From positions 20,228 through 84,227 of the forward strand of contig CBDAMQ010000015.1 of assembly GCA_965197275.1 (NCBI GenBank): DNA of 64,000 nucleotides. Direction: 5' to 3'. Position numbers and translations under genes: made by a program. This DNA comes from DASCOT01 sp965197275 (GTDB lineage: Bacteria; Acidobacteriota; UBA890; WLXD01). Shown here piece by piece: positions 37,929 to 46,631 of the stretch (position 1 is the stretch's first letter; every line of letters begins with the position of its first letter). The notes below the pieces were generated by a model, which was not told where the DNA came from, ran no database searches, and was given only the letters and a program-made list of their open reading frames with translations.

Positions 37929-39409
37929 GAGGAGAGGCGGCGGGCGCGGTTCTTGCTGCTACGAGCTTCGCCGTGGCAGTCGCAGCCTGCGCTCCGAGGC
38001 CGGAGATACCTATCCCTAGGCGGCTGGTGTTGATCACCGTGGACACGCTGCGCGCCGACCACATGTCTGCCTTTGACTATCCGATCGCCACCACCCCGTT
38101 TCTCGATCGACTCGCCTCCGAGGGGACGCTGTTCACTCGCGCCTACGCCCACTCTGCCACCACCAAGCCATCGCACTCTTCGATGTTCACCTCGCTTTAT
38201 CCGGTTCAACACCGCGTACAGAACAACGGGTTGGTGCTCGACGATGAGTTCGAGACGATGGCGGAGCTAATGGGTGCGGCCGGCTACGAGACGGCAGCAT
38301 TCGTGAGCACGGATGCGCCGTTGGGCGGGAACCTCCGGCAGGGCTTCGAGGTGTGGGATCAGCACCGCGTAGATCGCGACCAGGACGGCGGACGCAAACA
38401 GTACCGTGCTGCCAGCGACACTGTTGATCGCGCGCTTGCCTGGATCGACGAGGCACCTGCAGAGGGTCGTGATCGTTTCTTCCTGTGGGTCCACGTGTAC
38501 GATCCCCACAAGCCGCTGCAGCCGCCGGCCGAAGTTCTCGAGGAGGTCGAAGGACTGATCGCGGCGTACGGTGAACAGGCCTATCGAGATCTTCTGGTGA
38601 GCCGCGGCATTCCGGCCGGGGACGAGGAAAGCGGCGCCGGCGGCGAGGAAAGTGGCGCCGGCGGTGAGGAAAGCGGCGCCGGCGGCGAGGAAAGCGGCAC
38701 CCGCCGCGATGTTGCCGCCTACGATGCCGAGATCCTGTACGCGGATCGTCAGCTGGCGCGCTTGTTCGCCCATCTGGACACCGCCGGTCTCAACGACGAG
38801 GCGCTCTGGATCGTTACCTCGGATCACGGGCAGGGACTTGGCGCGCACGACTGGTTCGGCCACTCAAAACAGATCTATAACGCCCAGTTGTGGGTGCCGC
38901 TCTTGTTCTGGCGAGCCGCTGGCGCCGACGGTGTTCGGGTCAGCGAACGCGTCGTGCAGCATGTCGATTTGCTGCCGACTGTAACGCACCTATTCGATCT
39001 GACCGCTGGTCAGATCATGCCCATGCAGGGGCGGTCGCTAGCACAGTATCTCGGTGGGGGTCGGCCGCGCGAAGCCGGATGGTTCGCCTTCTCCGAGCGT
39101 AGCTACTACGAGAACGCGTCGAGCAGAAGGCAGCAGCGCGGCAACTATGAGCCGGGAGAGCGGTACGCGCTCCAGGACATCGAGTACAAGTACATGCTCT
39201 ATACCGATGGTGACGACGAGTTCTACGACCTGCGCTCCGACCCGTACGAGCTCGTCGACATGATCGACTCGCCCGAGCTCGCCGACCGCCGCGACCAGAT
39301 GCGCGACGTGCTCACGTCGCTCCTCGAGAACATGCCGAGCGAGCGTGAGGCGCAGTCCGTTTCGCCGGAGGATATCGCCAGGCTGCGCGACCTGGGCTAC
39401 ATCCAGTAA
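37925..39409 (+). CDS. Sulfatase-like AP-superfamily lipoprotein
   Basis: 494 residues. Lipoprotein signal (FAVAVAAC) after a TTG that overlaps the aquaporin stop. AP-superfamily domain: LVLITVDTLRADHMSAFDYP (metal Asp), HSATTKPSHSSMFTSLYP with Thr at the formylglycine position, VYDPHKPLQPP, and VTSDHGQGLGAHDWFGHS (metal Asp/His). The Thr argues against a formylglycine sulfatase. A four-unit 21-bp repeat (38621-38704) inserts GEESGAG repeats in a loop. C-terminus RDLGYIQ matches the LGY[LI] tail of nearby proteins. It forms the left border of the PAPS-type cluster. Confidence 0.85.
   Translation: MRGEAAGAVLAATSFAVAVAACAPRPEIPIPRRLVLITVDTLRADHMSAFDYPIATTPFLDRLASEGTLFTRAYAHSATTKPSHSSMFTSLYPVQHRVQNNGLVLDDEFETMAELMGAAGYETAAFVSTDAPLGGNLRQGFEVWDQHRVDRDQDGGRKQYRAASDTVDRALAWIDEAPAEGRDRFFLWVHVYDPHKPLQPPAEVLEEVEGLIAAYGEQAYRDLLVSRGIPAGDEESGAGGEESGAGGEESGAGGEESGTRRDVAAYDAEILYADRQLARLFAHLDTAGLNDEALWIVTSDHGQGLGAHDWFGHSKQIYNAQLWVPLLFWRAAGADGVRVSERVVQHVDLLPTVTHLFDLTAGQIMPMQGRSLAQYLGGGRPREAGWFAFSERSYYENASSRRQQRGNYEPGERYALQDIEYKYMLYTDGDDEFYDLRSDPYELVDMIDSPELADRRDQMRDVLTSLLENMPSEREAQSVSPEDIARLRDLGYIQ
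38621..38704 (+). repeat. 21-bp in-frame tandem repeat, four units
   Basis: Four units of 21 bp encoding (G/D)EESGAG inside the sulfatase-like gene; units 1-3 differ by one or two synonymous or near-synonymous bases and the last is degenerate. The length keeps the frame, so repeat number could vary between strains. Confidence 0.9.
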
Positions 39410-39414
39410 GGCCG

Positions 39415-40254
39415 CTAGATGGTTACACCGAAGCGGCCCTTGAGCGCGAATGCGATGATGATCGTCAGCAGGAAGAAGACAATCAGCCAGTCGGTCTCGT
39501 AGCCGAACACGCCTACCTCGCGCGTCGGGTAGATGACCTCGATCTCGCTCACCATGCCGGCGGCGGGCAGGGAAGGCTCGGTCGGGTACAGCAGCAGGTT
39601 CACGAAGCTCGGTTTCAACCGGTAGGGGGACCGCCGTACCACGGCGTCGGACGCCACGATCTGCTTGCTGACGCGCTGGCCGGCGACCTCGATCAGCACT
39701 TCGTAGTCACCCGGCGTTTCAGCCACGATCCGCCAGGCGAGCTGGTTGCGCGTCTGGATCCATACCCGCGGGCTGTCGAGTCGCAGCCCGTCGGGCAATG
39801 TCAATGTGGCCGGCGGGGCCTCGGGGCCAGAAGCGCTACCAGAGAGGCTCACCTGAAGAATGGTCTGGTCGCCGGTCTCCAGGCCGCGGTAGCCGTAGTG
39901 GAACTGCAGCTGTGCGATCACCAGAACGAACGGCACGATCATGAACACCATCGGCACGAGGTTCAGACAGAGATAGGTCATGTTGTTGCGCAAGATGCCG
40001 CCTTGGGCGCGCAAGATCGCCACAATGTCGTCGTTGAACAGACGGATTTCGAACAATCCGGCGGCGATCTTGCGTTTAACGGCCTCGACGGCGGGCTGAT
40101 TGGACGTAGCGCGGTAGCCGAGCAGCATGAGCACCGCGCATCCGATCGAGATCAGGACTAACCCGATCATCGGATGCAGCTGCTGGAAGGGCAGCAACAC
40201 GAGATCGAACAGCCGCCGCAGCAGACCGTTGACGGTGCCGAAGATGGCGTTCAT
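39415..40254 (-). CDS. Inner-membrane protein of unknown function with periplasmic beta domain
   Basis: 279 residues. TM helix at about 29-47, a cytoplasmic amphipathic stretch (AVEAVKRKIAAGLFEIRLFN), TM at about 93-116, a beta-rich extracytoplasmic part at about 120-250 with immunoglobulin-like strands (YEVLIEVAGQRVSKQIVASD), and a C-terminal TM at about 258-275. The hydrophobic pattern is loosely reminiscent of Oxa1/YidC/EMC3-type insertases only in topology. It starts 21 bp after the 64-aa RHH-like gene and ends 6 bp from the sulfatase-like gene on the other strand. I do not recognise a family. Confidence 0.6.
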   Translation of the reverse strand: MNAIFGTVNGLLRRLFDLVLLPFQQLHPMIGLVLISIGCAVLMLLGYRATSNQPAVEAVKRKIAAGLFEIRLFNDDIVAILRAQGGILRNNMTYLCLNLVPMVFMIVPFVLVIAQLQFHYGYRGLETGDQTILQVSLSGSASGPEAPPATLTLPDGLRLDSPRVWIQTRNQLAWRIVAETPGDYEVLIEVAGQRVSKQIVASDAVVRRSPYRLKPSFVNLLLYPTEPSLPAAGMVSEIEVIYPTREVGVFGYETDWLIVFFLLTIIIAFALKGRFGVTI

Positions 40255-40274
40255 GGCGACAATCGGTTGTCAGG

Positions 40275-40469
40275 TCAGGAGATGTAGCCGAGGCCTTGGA
40301 GCTTCTTGCGGATCTCTTCCTCGGAGTCAGTCTCTTCGAGGACGGCGAGCTCCTTCTCCAGCGCGTAGGTAATGAACTCCTCGACCGAGGAGTAGCCGGC
40401 TATATCGGCATATTTCCGCACCCGGTCGAGCAGGCCGGTGTCGAGCTTGATCTTGCCGCCTCCGAACAT
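40275..40469 (-). CDS. Small ribbon-helix-helix-like protein with LGYIS tail
   Basis: 64 residues: MFGGGKIKLDTGLLDRVRKY then ADIAGYSSVEEFITYALEKE, a strand-helix-helix typical of Arc/CopG-like RHH proteins, followed by an acidic linker and RKKLQGLGYIS. AGGAG lies 7 nt upstream of the ATG. Possible DNA-binding regulator of the cluster or a small adaptor; the shared tail suggests it also docks to the same partner as CysC and the sulfatase-like proteins. A second protein of the same design lies at 47801-48016. Confidence 0.65.
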   Translation of the reverse strand: MFGGGKIKLDTGLLDRVRKYADIAGYSSVEEFITYALEKELAVLEETDSEEEIRKKLQGLGYIS

Positions 40470-40513
40470 TCTCTAACTCCTGTCTAGCGTCAGGACACTG
40501 GGGGCCTGCAGGC

Positions 40514-42532
40514 TCAGTTTGATTCAACCGTTACCGGTGTGCTGCCGTCTGGAAATCCGTCGATGCCGAACTCGGCCAGTAGCGCCGCGGCCAGGTTCTG
40601 CAGCGACGTTGCCGACCGCGCCAAGGCTCGGTTGGTGGCCAGCACCCCCGGCACCCCTGTCGGGTCCCAGATGTGATCGCCGGACCAATCGTCCGTGTTG
40701 TCGGTGATGAACTCCGCTGCCAGCCCGCCAAGCGCAGCGTTCCCGGAGCCGCGCACGTGCGGCGCATAGCCGACGATGATGTCGGGCCCGATCTCCAGGT
40801 GGCCGCGGTCGTGGAAGTCCCGGTCGCGGAGGAAGACCCGCTTGACAGCGGGCTCGCCAGTAGCCGGATCAACGGTCGCCAGGAGGTCACGCTCGAGCCG
40901 CAGAAGGGTCTCCTCACGGTCGCCCGGGGCGACAGCCCCTTCCGGTTCTCGACCGCGGATGTTCAGGTACAGCGCGCTGATACCGACGCTGTACGCCTGC
41001 GTGGCCCCCCAATCGACGCCGGTGAAGAACTCTCGTACGGGCAGTCGGGTGCGACGTTGCAGCGCCATGTAGCCGTTCTCATGCAGCCAGGTGTTCAGGT
41101 GGAACGACCTACGCCAGCTGCCGAACCCATGGTCCGACATGATCACCAGGAGGGTGTCGTCGGAGATACGATCCAACGTACGGCCGATAAGCGCATCGAA
41201 CTCCACGTAGGCGCTCGGAATCACGTCGCGATACGGATCATGAGTCTCGCTCACGTACGCCGGGTGCTCGGGGTCGCGTGTCAGGCCCCACATCACATGC
41301 GACAGCTGGTCGATGCTGCCGAAATAGGAGAACAGGAAGCCGCCGGCCCAATCATCGAGCAGATGGTTGAATTGCGCTGTCGTCTCGGCGCGGGTGAGTG
41401 CCACCTGTGCCAAGTATTCATCGATGTCCAGGACGCCCCACTGAATCGCCTTCGTGTCCTGGGGCATCTCCTGGGTGTAGTAGCGGCCGGTGGCGTCGGC
41501 GAGTTCGGTAGCGAACGATTCCGGGTGCGAGATCGCCGACGCGGGATTGGCCGGATCGATCTGAATTGGCGTTACATAAAGTCCGAAATCCGGCCGTACG
41601 GACTTCAGATAGAACCGCACCGCACCGGAGATCGACATCACATATGGCACGAGATCGAAATCGACGCCGACCCACGGACTCCACTCTCCCACTTCTAGGA
41701 TGAGCTCCTGATCGTTGATCACGATCTTCGCGACCGGGCCGTCGGGATCGACGAACACCTGGAAGTCAGCGCCGACGGCATCACCCTCCTCGAGGGTGAA
41801 AGGGTTGTCGGTGAGGGCGTAGAGGGTGCCGTTGAATTCGCCGTCGATGAGATCAGCGGGGTAAATGTGACCTCCCGAAACGTCGGACTTCATGAACTGG
41901 CGCCGATCTGTGGAGAAGAACGTGAACTCGCCGGGAGAGCCGCCGAGGTCTGGGGTCCCCATGCCGGAGAGCTCGCGGCTGCCGACGCCGACGGGTGGGA
42001 AGTTGGCGGGCATGCGCACCAGCGTGCTCTCGATGCCGTTGTCGCTGAGCAGCTGCCAGAACGGCGTGCCGTAGCGAGCTAGTTGGATATCGCCGCCGCT
42101 GAGCGGGAAATTCCAACCCCCGAGGCTGAGGGACCGTCCGATCGGCGTCTCCTTGGTCATCGCCTGGTACGGCCAGCCGAACGGCAGCGGCGGGTCGCGA
42201 TCGAGATCACGATGTAGGAAGTCGAAGATACCGTGACCGCCGGAGTCCAAGCCGGTGATGAAGTTCGACCAAGCGACGGGGCTTTGCGGTGTCAGCGAGG
42301 TCTCTAGAGGACCGAATGAGCCTGCGTCCGCCAGTCGCTTGAAGTTCGGTAGGCGACCGGCGTCCATGAGCTCCTGTGTAAGGGTGTAGTCGAGGCCGTC
42401 GATCCCCAGCACGATCACGTCGGGCCCGTCTGATGACGCCCGGCCACTACAGCTGGCGACCGTCGCCGCCGCCAACATGACGGTCCACGCGCCGGCGGTC
42501 CGTTTCGACATTCGATGGGCGCCGACGCTCAA
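40514..42532 (-). CDS. AP-superfamily phosphodiesterase/hydrolase lipoprotein
   Basis: 672 residues from a TTG overlapping the preceding stop (TTGA); ATG at 42511 is an alternative. Signal WTVMLAAATVASC with lipobox Cys. Type I phosphodiesterase/nucleotide-pyrophosphatase-like core: VIVLGIDGLDYTLTQELM (metal Asp), LTPQSPVAWSNFITGLDSGG (nucleophile Ser/Thr region), HGIFDFL, VIMSDHGFGSWRRSFHLNTW (metal Asp/His) and DHIWDP at the C-terminus (metal His). Hydrolyses phosphoester or possibly sulfuryl bonds in the periplasm; substrate unknown. Its position beside CysC/Sat/CysQ suggests a sulfated or phosphorylated envelope compound. Confidence 0.82.
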   Translation of the reverse strand: MSVGAHRMSKRTAGAWTVMLAAATVASCSGRASSDGPDVIVLGIDGLDYTLTQELMDAGRLPNFKRLADAGSFGPLETSLTPQSPVAWSNFITGLDSGGHGIFDFLHRDLDRDPPLPFGWPYQAMTKETPIGRSLSLGGWNFPLSGGDIQLARYGTPFWQLLSDNGIESTLVRMPANFPPVGVGSRELSGMGTPDLGGSPGEFTFFSTDRRQFMKSDVSGGHIYPADLIDGEFNGTLYALTDNPFTLEEGDAVGADFQVFVDPDGPVAKIVINDQELILEVGEWSPWVGVDFDLVPYVMSISGAVRFYLKSVRPDFGLYVTPIQIDPANPASAISHPESFATELADATGRYYTQEMPQDTKAIQWGVLDIDEYLAQVALTRAETTAQFNHLLDDWAGGFLFSYFGSIDQLSHVMWGLTRDPEHPAYVSETHDPYRDVIPSAYVEFDALIGRTLDRISDDTLLVIMSDHGFGSWRRSFHLNTWLHENGYMALQRRTRLPVREFFTGVDWGATQAYSVGISALYLNIRGREPEGAVAPGDREETLLRLERDLLATVDPATGEPAVKRVFLRDRDFHDRGHLEIGPDIIVGYAPHVRGSGNAALGGLAAEFITDNTDDWSGDHIWDPTGVPGVLATNRALARSATSLQNLAAALLAEFGIDGFPDGSTPVTVESN

Positions 42533-44649
42533 GGCCCCGATTCCCCAGCCCGTGCGCTGTCGTCGAAGAGCGGGCGACCATCCATATATTTCGGCGTTGG
42601 AACGCCGAATTGTTGCAGCGCGGTCGGGGCGATGTCGATCAACGCCGGATCGTCCACGTCGATGTCACGATTGCAGAACAACACACCTGGAACAAGACGC
42701 GGATCGACACAATGGTCGCCACTCCAGGCCTTGACGTTGTCCTCGAACAGCGGCGCGTCGACGACCCCGGTGGCGCAGTCCCAGGACGTACGGTAGCCGC
42801 GGTTGTAACCGATAACGAACTCCGGGGCATTTTCGAGGTAGGGGCCGCGGTACAGCTCGGCGGTGTCGAAGGCCTCGACGATCGCTACCTCGTCGTTGTC
42901 CTGGTCCTGAAGTCCGCGGAGTCGGGCGCCGATCTCGGCCTTCAGAGCGTCCACTTCGGCGCGTTCGACGATTCCTTGGGACTCGCGACCCTTGATATTG
43001 AAGAACATCCCGGACAATCCCAGGCAGTACGCCCGGGTGCGCGACCAGTCGACGTCGCGAAGCCATTCCGCGGTGCCGTCGGCGCCGTCTTTGAGAGCGA
43101 GGTAGCCGTTGTCCAGCAGCCACCGGTTGAGGTTTACGCCTCTACGGAAGGAAGTGAAGCCGTGATCTGATAGCACCATCAGCAGGTCGTCGTCAGTGAT
43201 CTTCTCCAGTACCTCGCCGACAAGCGCGTCGTTGCGAACATAGAGCTCCTCGATGGTGTCGCGGCAATCGCTGGGGCTGCCGTCGTCGGCAGGGTGCCCC
43301 TTTTCGATGTAACGCCAGAACATGTGCTGGATCCGGTCGGTGGCGTCGAACACACACACCAGACAGCCGCGTCGGAGTCGTTCCATTGCCGCAAAGAACA
43401 TCTCCTTGCGCTCACTGTCGATGTCGAACGTGAGCTGCTTGAAATGGCGATCGTCGATCACCTTCTCGTTCAGTGCCCAGGTATCCTCGGCAAGTCCCAG
43501 CGTCGAGTACCTGCCCTGCATCTTCGCCAGGTACACGGCGTAGTAGTCGGGGTGTGAGATCGGCATCGCAGGGCTTTCCGGATCGAGCGCTATCGGCGTC
43601 ATGTACATCGAGAAGTCGCCGTTCATCTCGGTCATCATGACGCGCGCAATGCCGCGCACTTTGATGCCGGGCGCGGCGGGAAACGTAAGCGCTACCCAGT
43701 CCGAAATCTCGCCGAGGGCCAGGTCGACGCTTTCTGCGCCGAACACCACCCGAGCTCGGTTCTCGCTGCGATCGAGCTCGGCGATAACCGGCATCTCCAA
43801 CGGCGGGCTGTCCTTGCGGAGCATGTTCTCGGGCCCGTGCAGAGTTCCCGTGACCCGATCGCCATCCATGGTCACCGGAACGCGCAATCCTCCCTCCTTG
43901 AACTTGGTGCTCTCTGGACGGGTGGTGAATAGCAAGAACGTGCCTTGGGTACCCAGCAAGTCCGGGACGCACATCGCTGACAGCTGTGCGCCATAGAAAC
44001 GATCCGGCGGAAACGTGATCGGCACCCGGAGAACGGTGCTCCAGATGTTGTGTTCGCCGAGAACGCTCCAGAACGGCTTGGACTTGCGCAGCAGCCTGAG
44101 CTCGGGCTTCTCGAGCGGGATGCGGAATGGCCCCAGGCTCAGGAAGCGATCGACGGATCCGATCTTGGTCGACGACAGTACCGGCAGGTAGGTGCGTCGG
44201 TCGCGGTCAAGGAAGTCATAGATGTTGTGCCGCGCCGGGTGTGCGCCGGTCGAGAACGACGACCAGGCGACCGGCGAGATCGACGGGAACGTTGTCTGCA
44301 GCGGCTTGTAGCAACCGATGTCTGCAAGCTTCTTGAAGTTGGGTAGCTTGCCCTCGGCCATAAAACGATCCGTCAGCTCGGGGTCCTGTCCGTCGAACCC
44401 GACGACGATGAAGCGTCGGATCTTCGGGGCAACCTTGGTGCGCCGCGTGATCGCCCGCCAGAGCGTGCGGAACGGCCAGATCAGCAGCGACGCAAACACC
44501 ACCAGGATGGTGGTGAACAGCACCAGAAAGCTGCTGATAAACGCGAACCCGGCGCCCGGGCCCACGTACGCGTTGGCGGTGACCGGGATCATCAGCACTG
44601 CCAGCGTGGCCAGGGAGAGGCACGTTGCGAAACGTGTCTGCGTGCTCAC
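42529..44649 (-). CDS. AP-superfamily hydrolase with N-terminal membrane anchor
   Basis: 706 residues. GTG at 44649 overlaps the previous stop (GTGA). Signal/TM segment FATCLSLATLAVLMIPVTANA, an AYVGPGAGFAF motif and a second TM (ISSFLVLFTTILVVFASLLI) place the enzyme at the membrane with a large domain beyond. Core motifs: FIVVGFDGQDPELTDRFMAE, FPSISPVAWSSFSTGAHPAR (nucleophile region), VLSDHGFTSFRRGVNLNRWL and DHCVDP. Same family as the two neighbours but less alike than close paralogues. Role as above: unknown phospho/sulfo substrate. Confidence 0.85.
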   Translation of the reverse strand: MSTQTRFATCLSLATLAVLMIPVTANAYVGPGAGFAFISSFLVLFTTILVVFASLLIWPFRTLWRAITRRTKVAPKIRRFIVVGFDGQDPELTDRFMAEGKLPNFKKLADIGCYKPLQTTFPSISPVAWSSFSTGAHPARHNIYDFLDRDRRTYLPVLSSTKIGSVDRFLSLGPFRIPLEKPELRLLRKSKPFWSVLGEHNIWSTVLRVPITFPPDRFYGAQLSAMCVPDLLGTQGTFLLFTTRPESTKFKEGGLRVPVTMDGDRVTGTLHGPENMLRKDSPPLEMPVIAELDRSENRARVVFGAESVDLALGEISDWVALTFPAAPGIKVRGIARVMMTEMNGDFSMYMTPIALDPESPAMPISHPDYYAVYLAKMQGRYSTLGLAEDTWALNEKVIDDRHFKQLTFDIDSERKEMFFAAMERLRRGCLVCVFDATDRIQHMFWRYIEKGHPADDGSPSDCRDTIEELYVRNDALVGEVLEKITDDDLLMVLSDHGFTSFRRGVNLNRWLLDNGYLALKDGADGTAEWLRDVDWSRTRAYCLGLSGMFFNIKGRESQGIVERAEVDALKAEIGARLRGLQDQDNDEVAIVEAFDTAELYRGPYLENAPEFVIGYNRGYRTSWDCATGVVDAPLFEDNVKAWSGDHCVDPRLVPGVLFCNRDIDVDDPALIDIAPTALQQFGVPTPKYMDGRPLFDDSARAGESGP

Positions 44650-45938
44650 TCGTCGTACTCCCGCTCGATGTGGGCAGCGATATCCCCGATCCACAGGTCG
44701 CCTTCGATGGGCCGAGGTGTCAGCAGAAAGGCGTCGTCGTACGTGTGCATGCCGTTGAGGTCGCTGCGTCCGAACACATCACTTGCCGCCGGAGACGCCT
44801 TGAGATCGAAACCGGGGAAAGCGAGGGCGACAAGGTCGGGACCGCGTGCGTGGCAAGGCCCCGGTTCGTAGACGTCCGCGGTGTCGAGCACTTCGCGAAC
44901 GACCCACTGTCCATCATACCGCAGCTGTTTGAGGGCGTCGGCGATCTCCGCCTTCAGCGCTGGCACCTGTACTTCGGTAACACTGCCCCGGCCGAAGCGC
45001 GCGGAGCGATTCAGATAGATCCTTCCGGGGTCGAGCGCAAACGCACGCGTGGTGGTCTCGAGCGAGGTCAGATCTGTGGGTGACTCTGTCGCTAGCGATA
45101 GATACCCGAGCTGCTTCAGCGACGCGTTCAGCTGCACCTCCTGACGTATGCCGCAAAACCCGTGGTCCGACAGCATCCAGAAACGCGCTTCGGGCTCGGA
45201 CTCCTCGGTCGCGAATCGGTCCCAGATCTCGCCGACGAAGGTATCGACCTCGCGATGGTACTCGAGTACCTGTGCATGCCGCGGATGGTCACAGTTCTCG
45301 AGCGCATCCCACAGGTAGTGGTAGAGCCGATCGGTACCGGTGACCACCGCCTGAAGGAATCCCCAGTCGATCTCGTCCCAGAGTCGCATCACGGCCTCGC
45401 GCCGCGTTCGAAGCGTCTGTCGCAGGTCGCGCATGAGCCAGTCGTGGTCTTCACGGCTACGGGCAGTATCGATGTCGATGCGGTAGTTCATCCGGCGCAG
45501 CGGACCCAGCCACCGCAACGGCTTCACCGAGCGGCTCAGGTCGATGGCGACGAAGCCCGAGATGATGACGCCGGGAATCGAGCGTGCCGGATACGTCGCT
45601 GGCTGATTCACCACTACGCAGGTCACGCCGCGGTTGCCGAGGCGGTCCCATAGCGTCGGTACACAGACATCCGCGAAGCTCGGAAACGTAAGGCCGTAGC
45701 TCTGGGGCTCGATATCCGTGAACCCGAAGATCCCGTGCGTGCCTGGGTCGGCTCCTGTCATGAAGCTCGACCAGCTAACCGATGAGATCTCCGGCAACGA
45801 GGCCCGCATGGGTCGCAGGTGGCCGCCGGCTATGCGCTCCGCCACGCGGGGCATGACGCCGTCATCGGCCAGGCGGCGCAGCAACCCCTCCGGGACTCCG
45901 TCGAGGCCGATCAGGCAGAGTCGCTTGCGGTCCGACAT
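44646..45938 (-). CDS. Cytosolic AP-superfamily hydrolase
   Basis: 430 residues without a signal peptide (MSDRKRLCLIGLDGVPEGLL). Core: LPEISSVSWSSFMTGADPGT (nucleophile region), HGIFGFTD, WMLSDHGFCGIRQEVQLNAS (metal Asp/His) and HTYDDAFL near the C-terminus. Unlike its two relatives it appears cytoplasmic, where the PAPS pool is. AGGGA is correctly spaced before the ATG at 45938. It lies 19 bp after cysC and is coupled to the next gene by GTGA. Confidence 0.85.
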   Translation of the reverse strand: MSDRKRLCLIGLDGVPEGLLRRLADDGVMPRVAERIAGGHLRPMRASLPEISSVSWSSFMTGADPGTHGIFGFTDIEPQSYGLTFPSFADVCVPTLWDRLGNRGVTCVVVNQPATYPARSIPGVIISGFVAIDLSRSVKPLRWLGPLRRMNYRIDIDTARSREDHDWLMRDLRQTLRTRREAVMRLWDEIDWGFLQAVVTGTDRLYHYLWDALENCDHPRHAQVLEYHREVDTFVGEIWDRFATEESEPEARFWMLSDHGFCGIRQEVQLNASLKQLGYLSLATESPTDLTSLETTTRAFALDPGRIYLNRSARFGRGSVTEVQVPALKAEIADALKQLRYDGQWVVREVLDTADVYEPGPCHARGPDLVALAFPGFDLKASPAASDVFGRSDLNGMHTYDDAFLLTPRPIEGDLWIGDIAAHIEREYDE

Positions 45939-45957
45939 GGGCGTCCCTTGCGGATAA

Positions 45958-46557
45958 TCAGAGGTACCCGAGCGACTCCAGGCGCGCGCGGATTGCCTCC
46001 TCTTGCTCCGGACTGGTGTGGTTGTCCTCGCCCGGTGGAAGGTACCCCATGAGCTCGAGGCTGCGCACGATTCTCTCGAGGCTCTCCTCCAAGGACTCCT
46101 GCTCCGTGTCACAGACGATCTCCGGGTTGACCGGCTCTTCGTAGGGATCGGAAACACCGGTGAAGTTGGGGATCTCGCCTGCGAGCGCCCGCTTGTAGAG
46201 CCCTTTCGGGTCTCTTCGCGCCAGCTCTTCGATGCTGCACCGCGTGTAGACCTCGACGAAATTCTCGATCGTGCCGCGCACCTCGTCGCGGATCTCGCGA
46301 TACGGCGAAATGGCCGCGGAGACGGCTGCTACGCCGTTGCGGCTAAGCAGATTGCAGACATAGCCGATGCGGCGGATGTTGGTGTCGCGATCTTCCTTCG
46401 AGAATCCGAGGCCCTTGGACAGGTTCGTCCGTACCTCGTCGCCGTCGAGAACCTCCACCCGCAGGCCGCGCTCGAGCAACACTGCTTCGAGTGCTGTGGA
46501 GAGGGTGGATTTGCCCGAACCGGAAAGTCCGGTGAACCAGAGCGTGAAACCCGTCAT
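45958..46557 (-). CDS. cysC: Adenylylsulfate kinase with LGYL-tailed extension
   Basis: 199 residues. Phosphorylates APS to PAPS. Walker A GLSGSGKST, DGDEVRTNLSKGLGFSKEDR, then DTNIRRIGYVCNLLSRNG, AAISPYREIRDEVR and FVEVYTRCSIEELARRDPKG are canonical CysC. The normal end is around LERIVRSLELMGYLPP; a further stretch of about 23 residues follows and ends RARLESLGYL, repeating the tail seen in other proteins nearby. AAGGAG lies about 9 nt before the ATG. A long ORF extending upstream is not needed. Encoded between Sat and the cytosolic AP hydrolase. Confidence 0.95.
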   Translation of the reverse strand: MTGFTLWFTGLSGSGKSTLSTALEAVLLERGLRVEVLDGDEVRTNLSKGLGFSKEDRDTNIRRIGYVCNLLSRNGVAAVSAAISPYREIRDEVRGTIENFVEVYTRCSIEELARRDPKGLYKRALAGEIPNFTGVSDPYEEPVNPEIVCDTEQESLEESLERIVRSLELMGYLPPGEDNHTSPEQEEAIRARLESLGYL

Positions 46558-46631
46558 CTTCGTGAACTCCTTCCCGTAGCGCGGCAGTCGACGGATCGTT
46601 GCCGTGCGCCCGCCAGTGCTGTCGTCAGCGA

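Noticed and set aside
38621..38704. CRISPR array
   Set aside because: Repeats are contiguous without spacers and encode peptide repeats in frame; no cas genes in the window.
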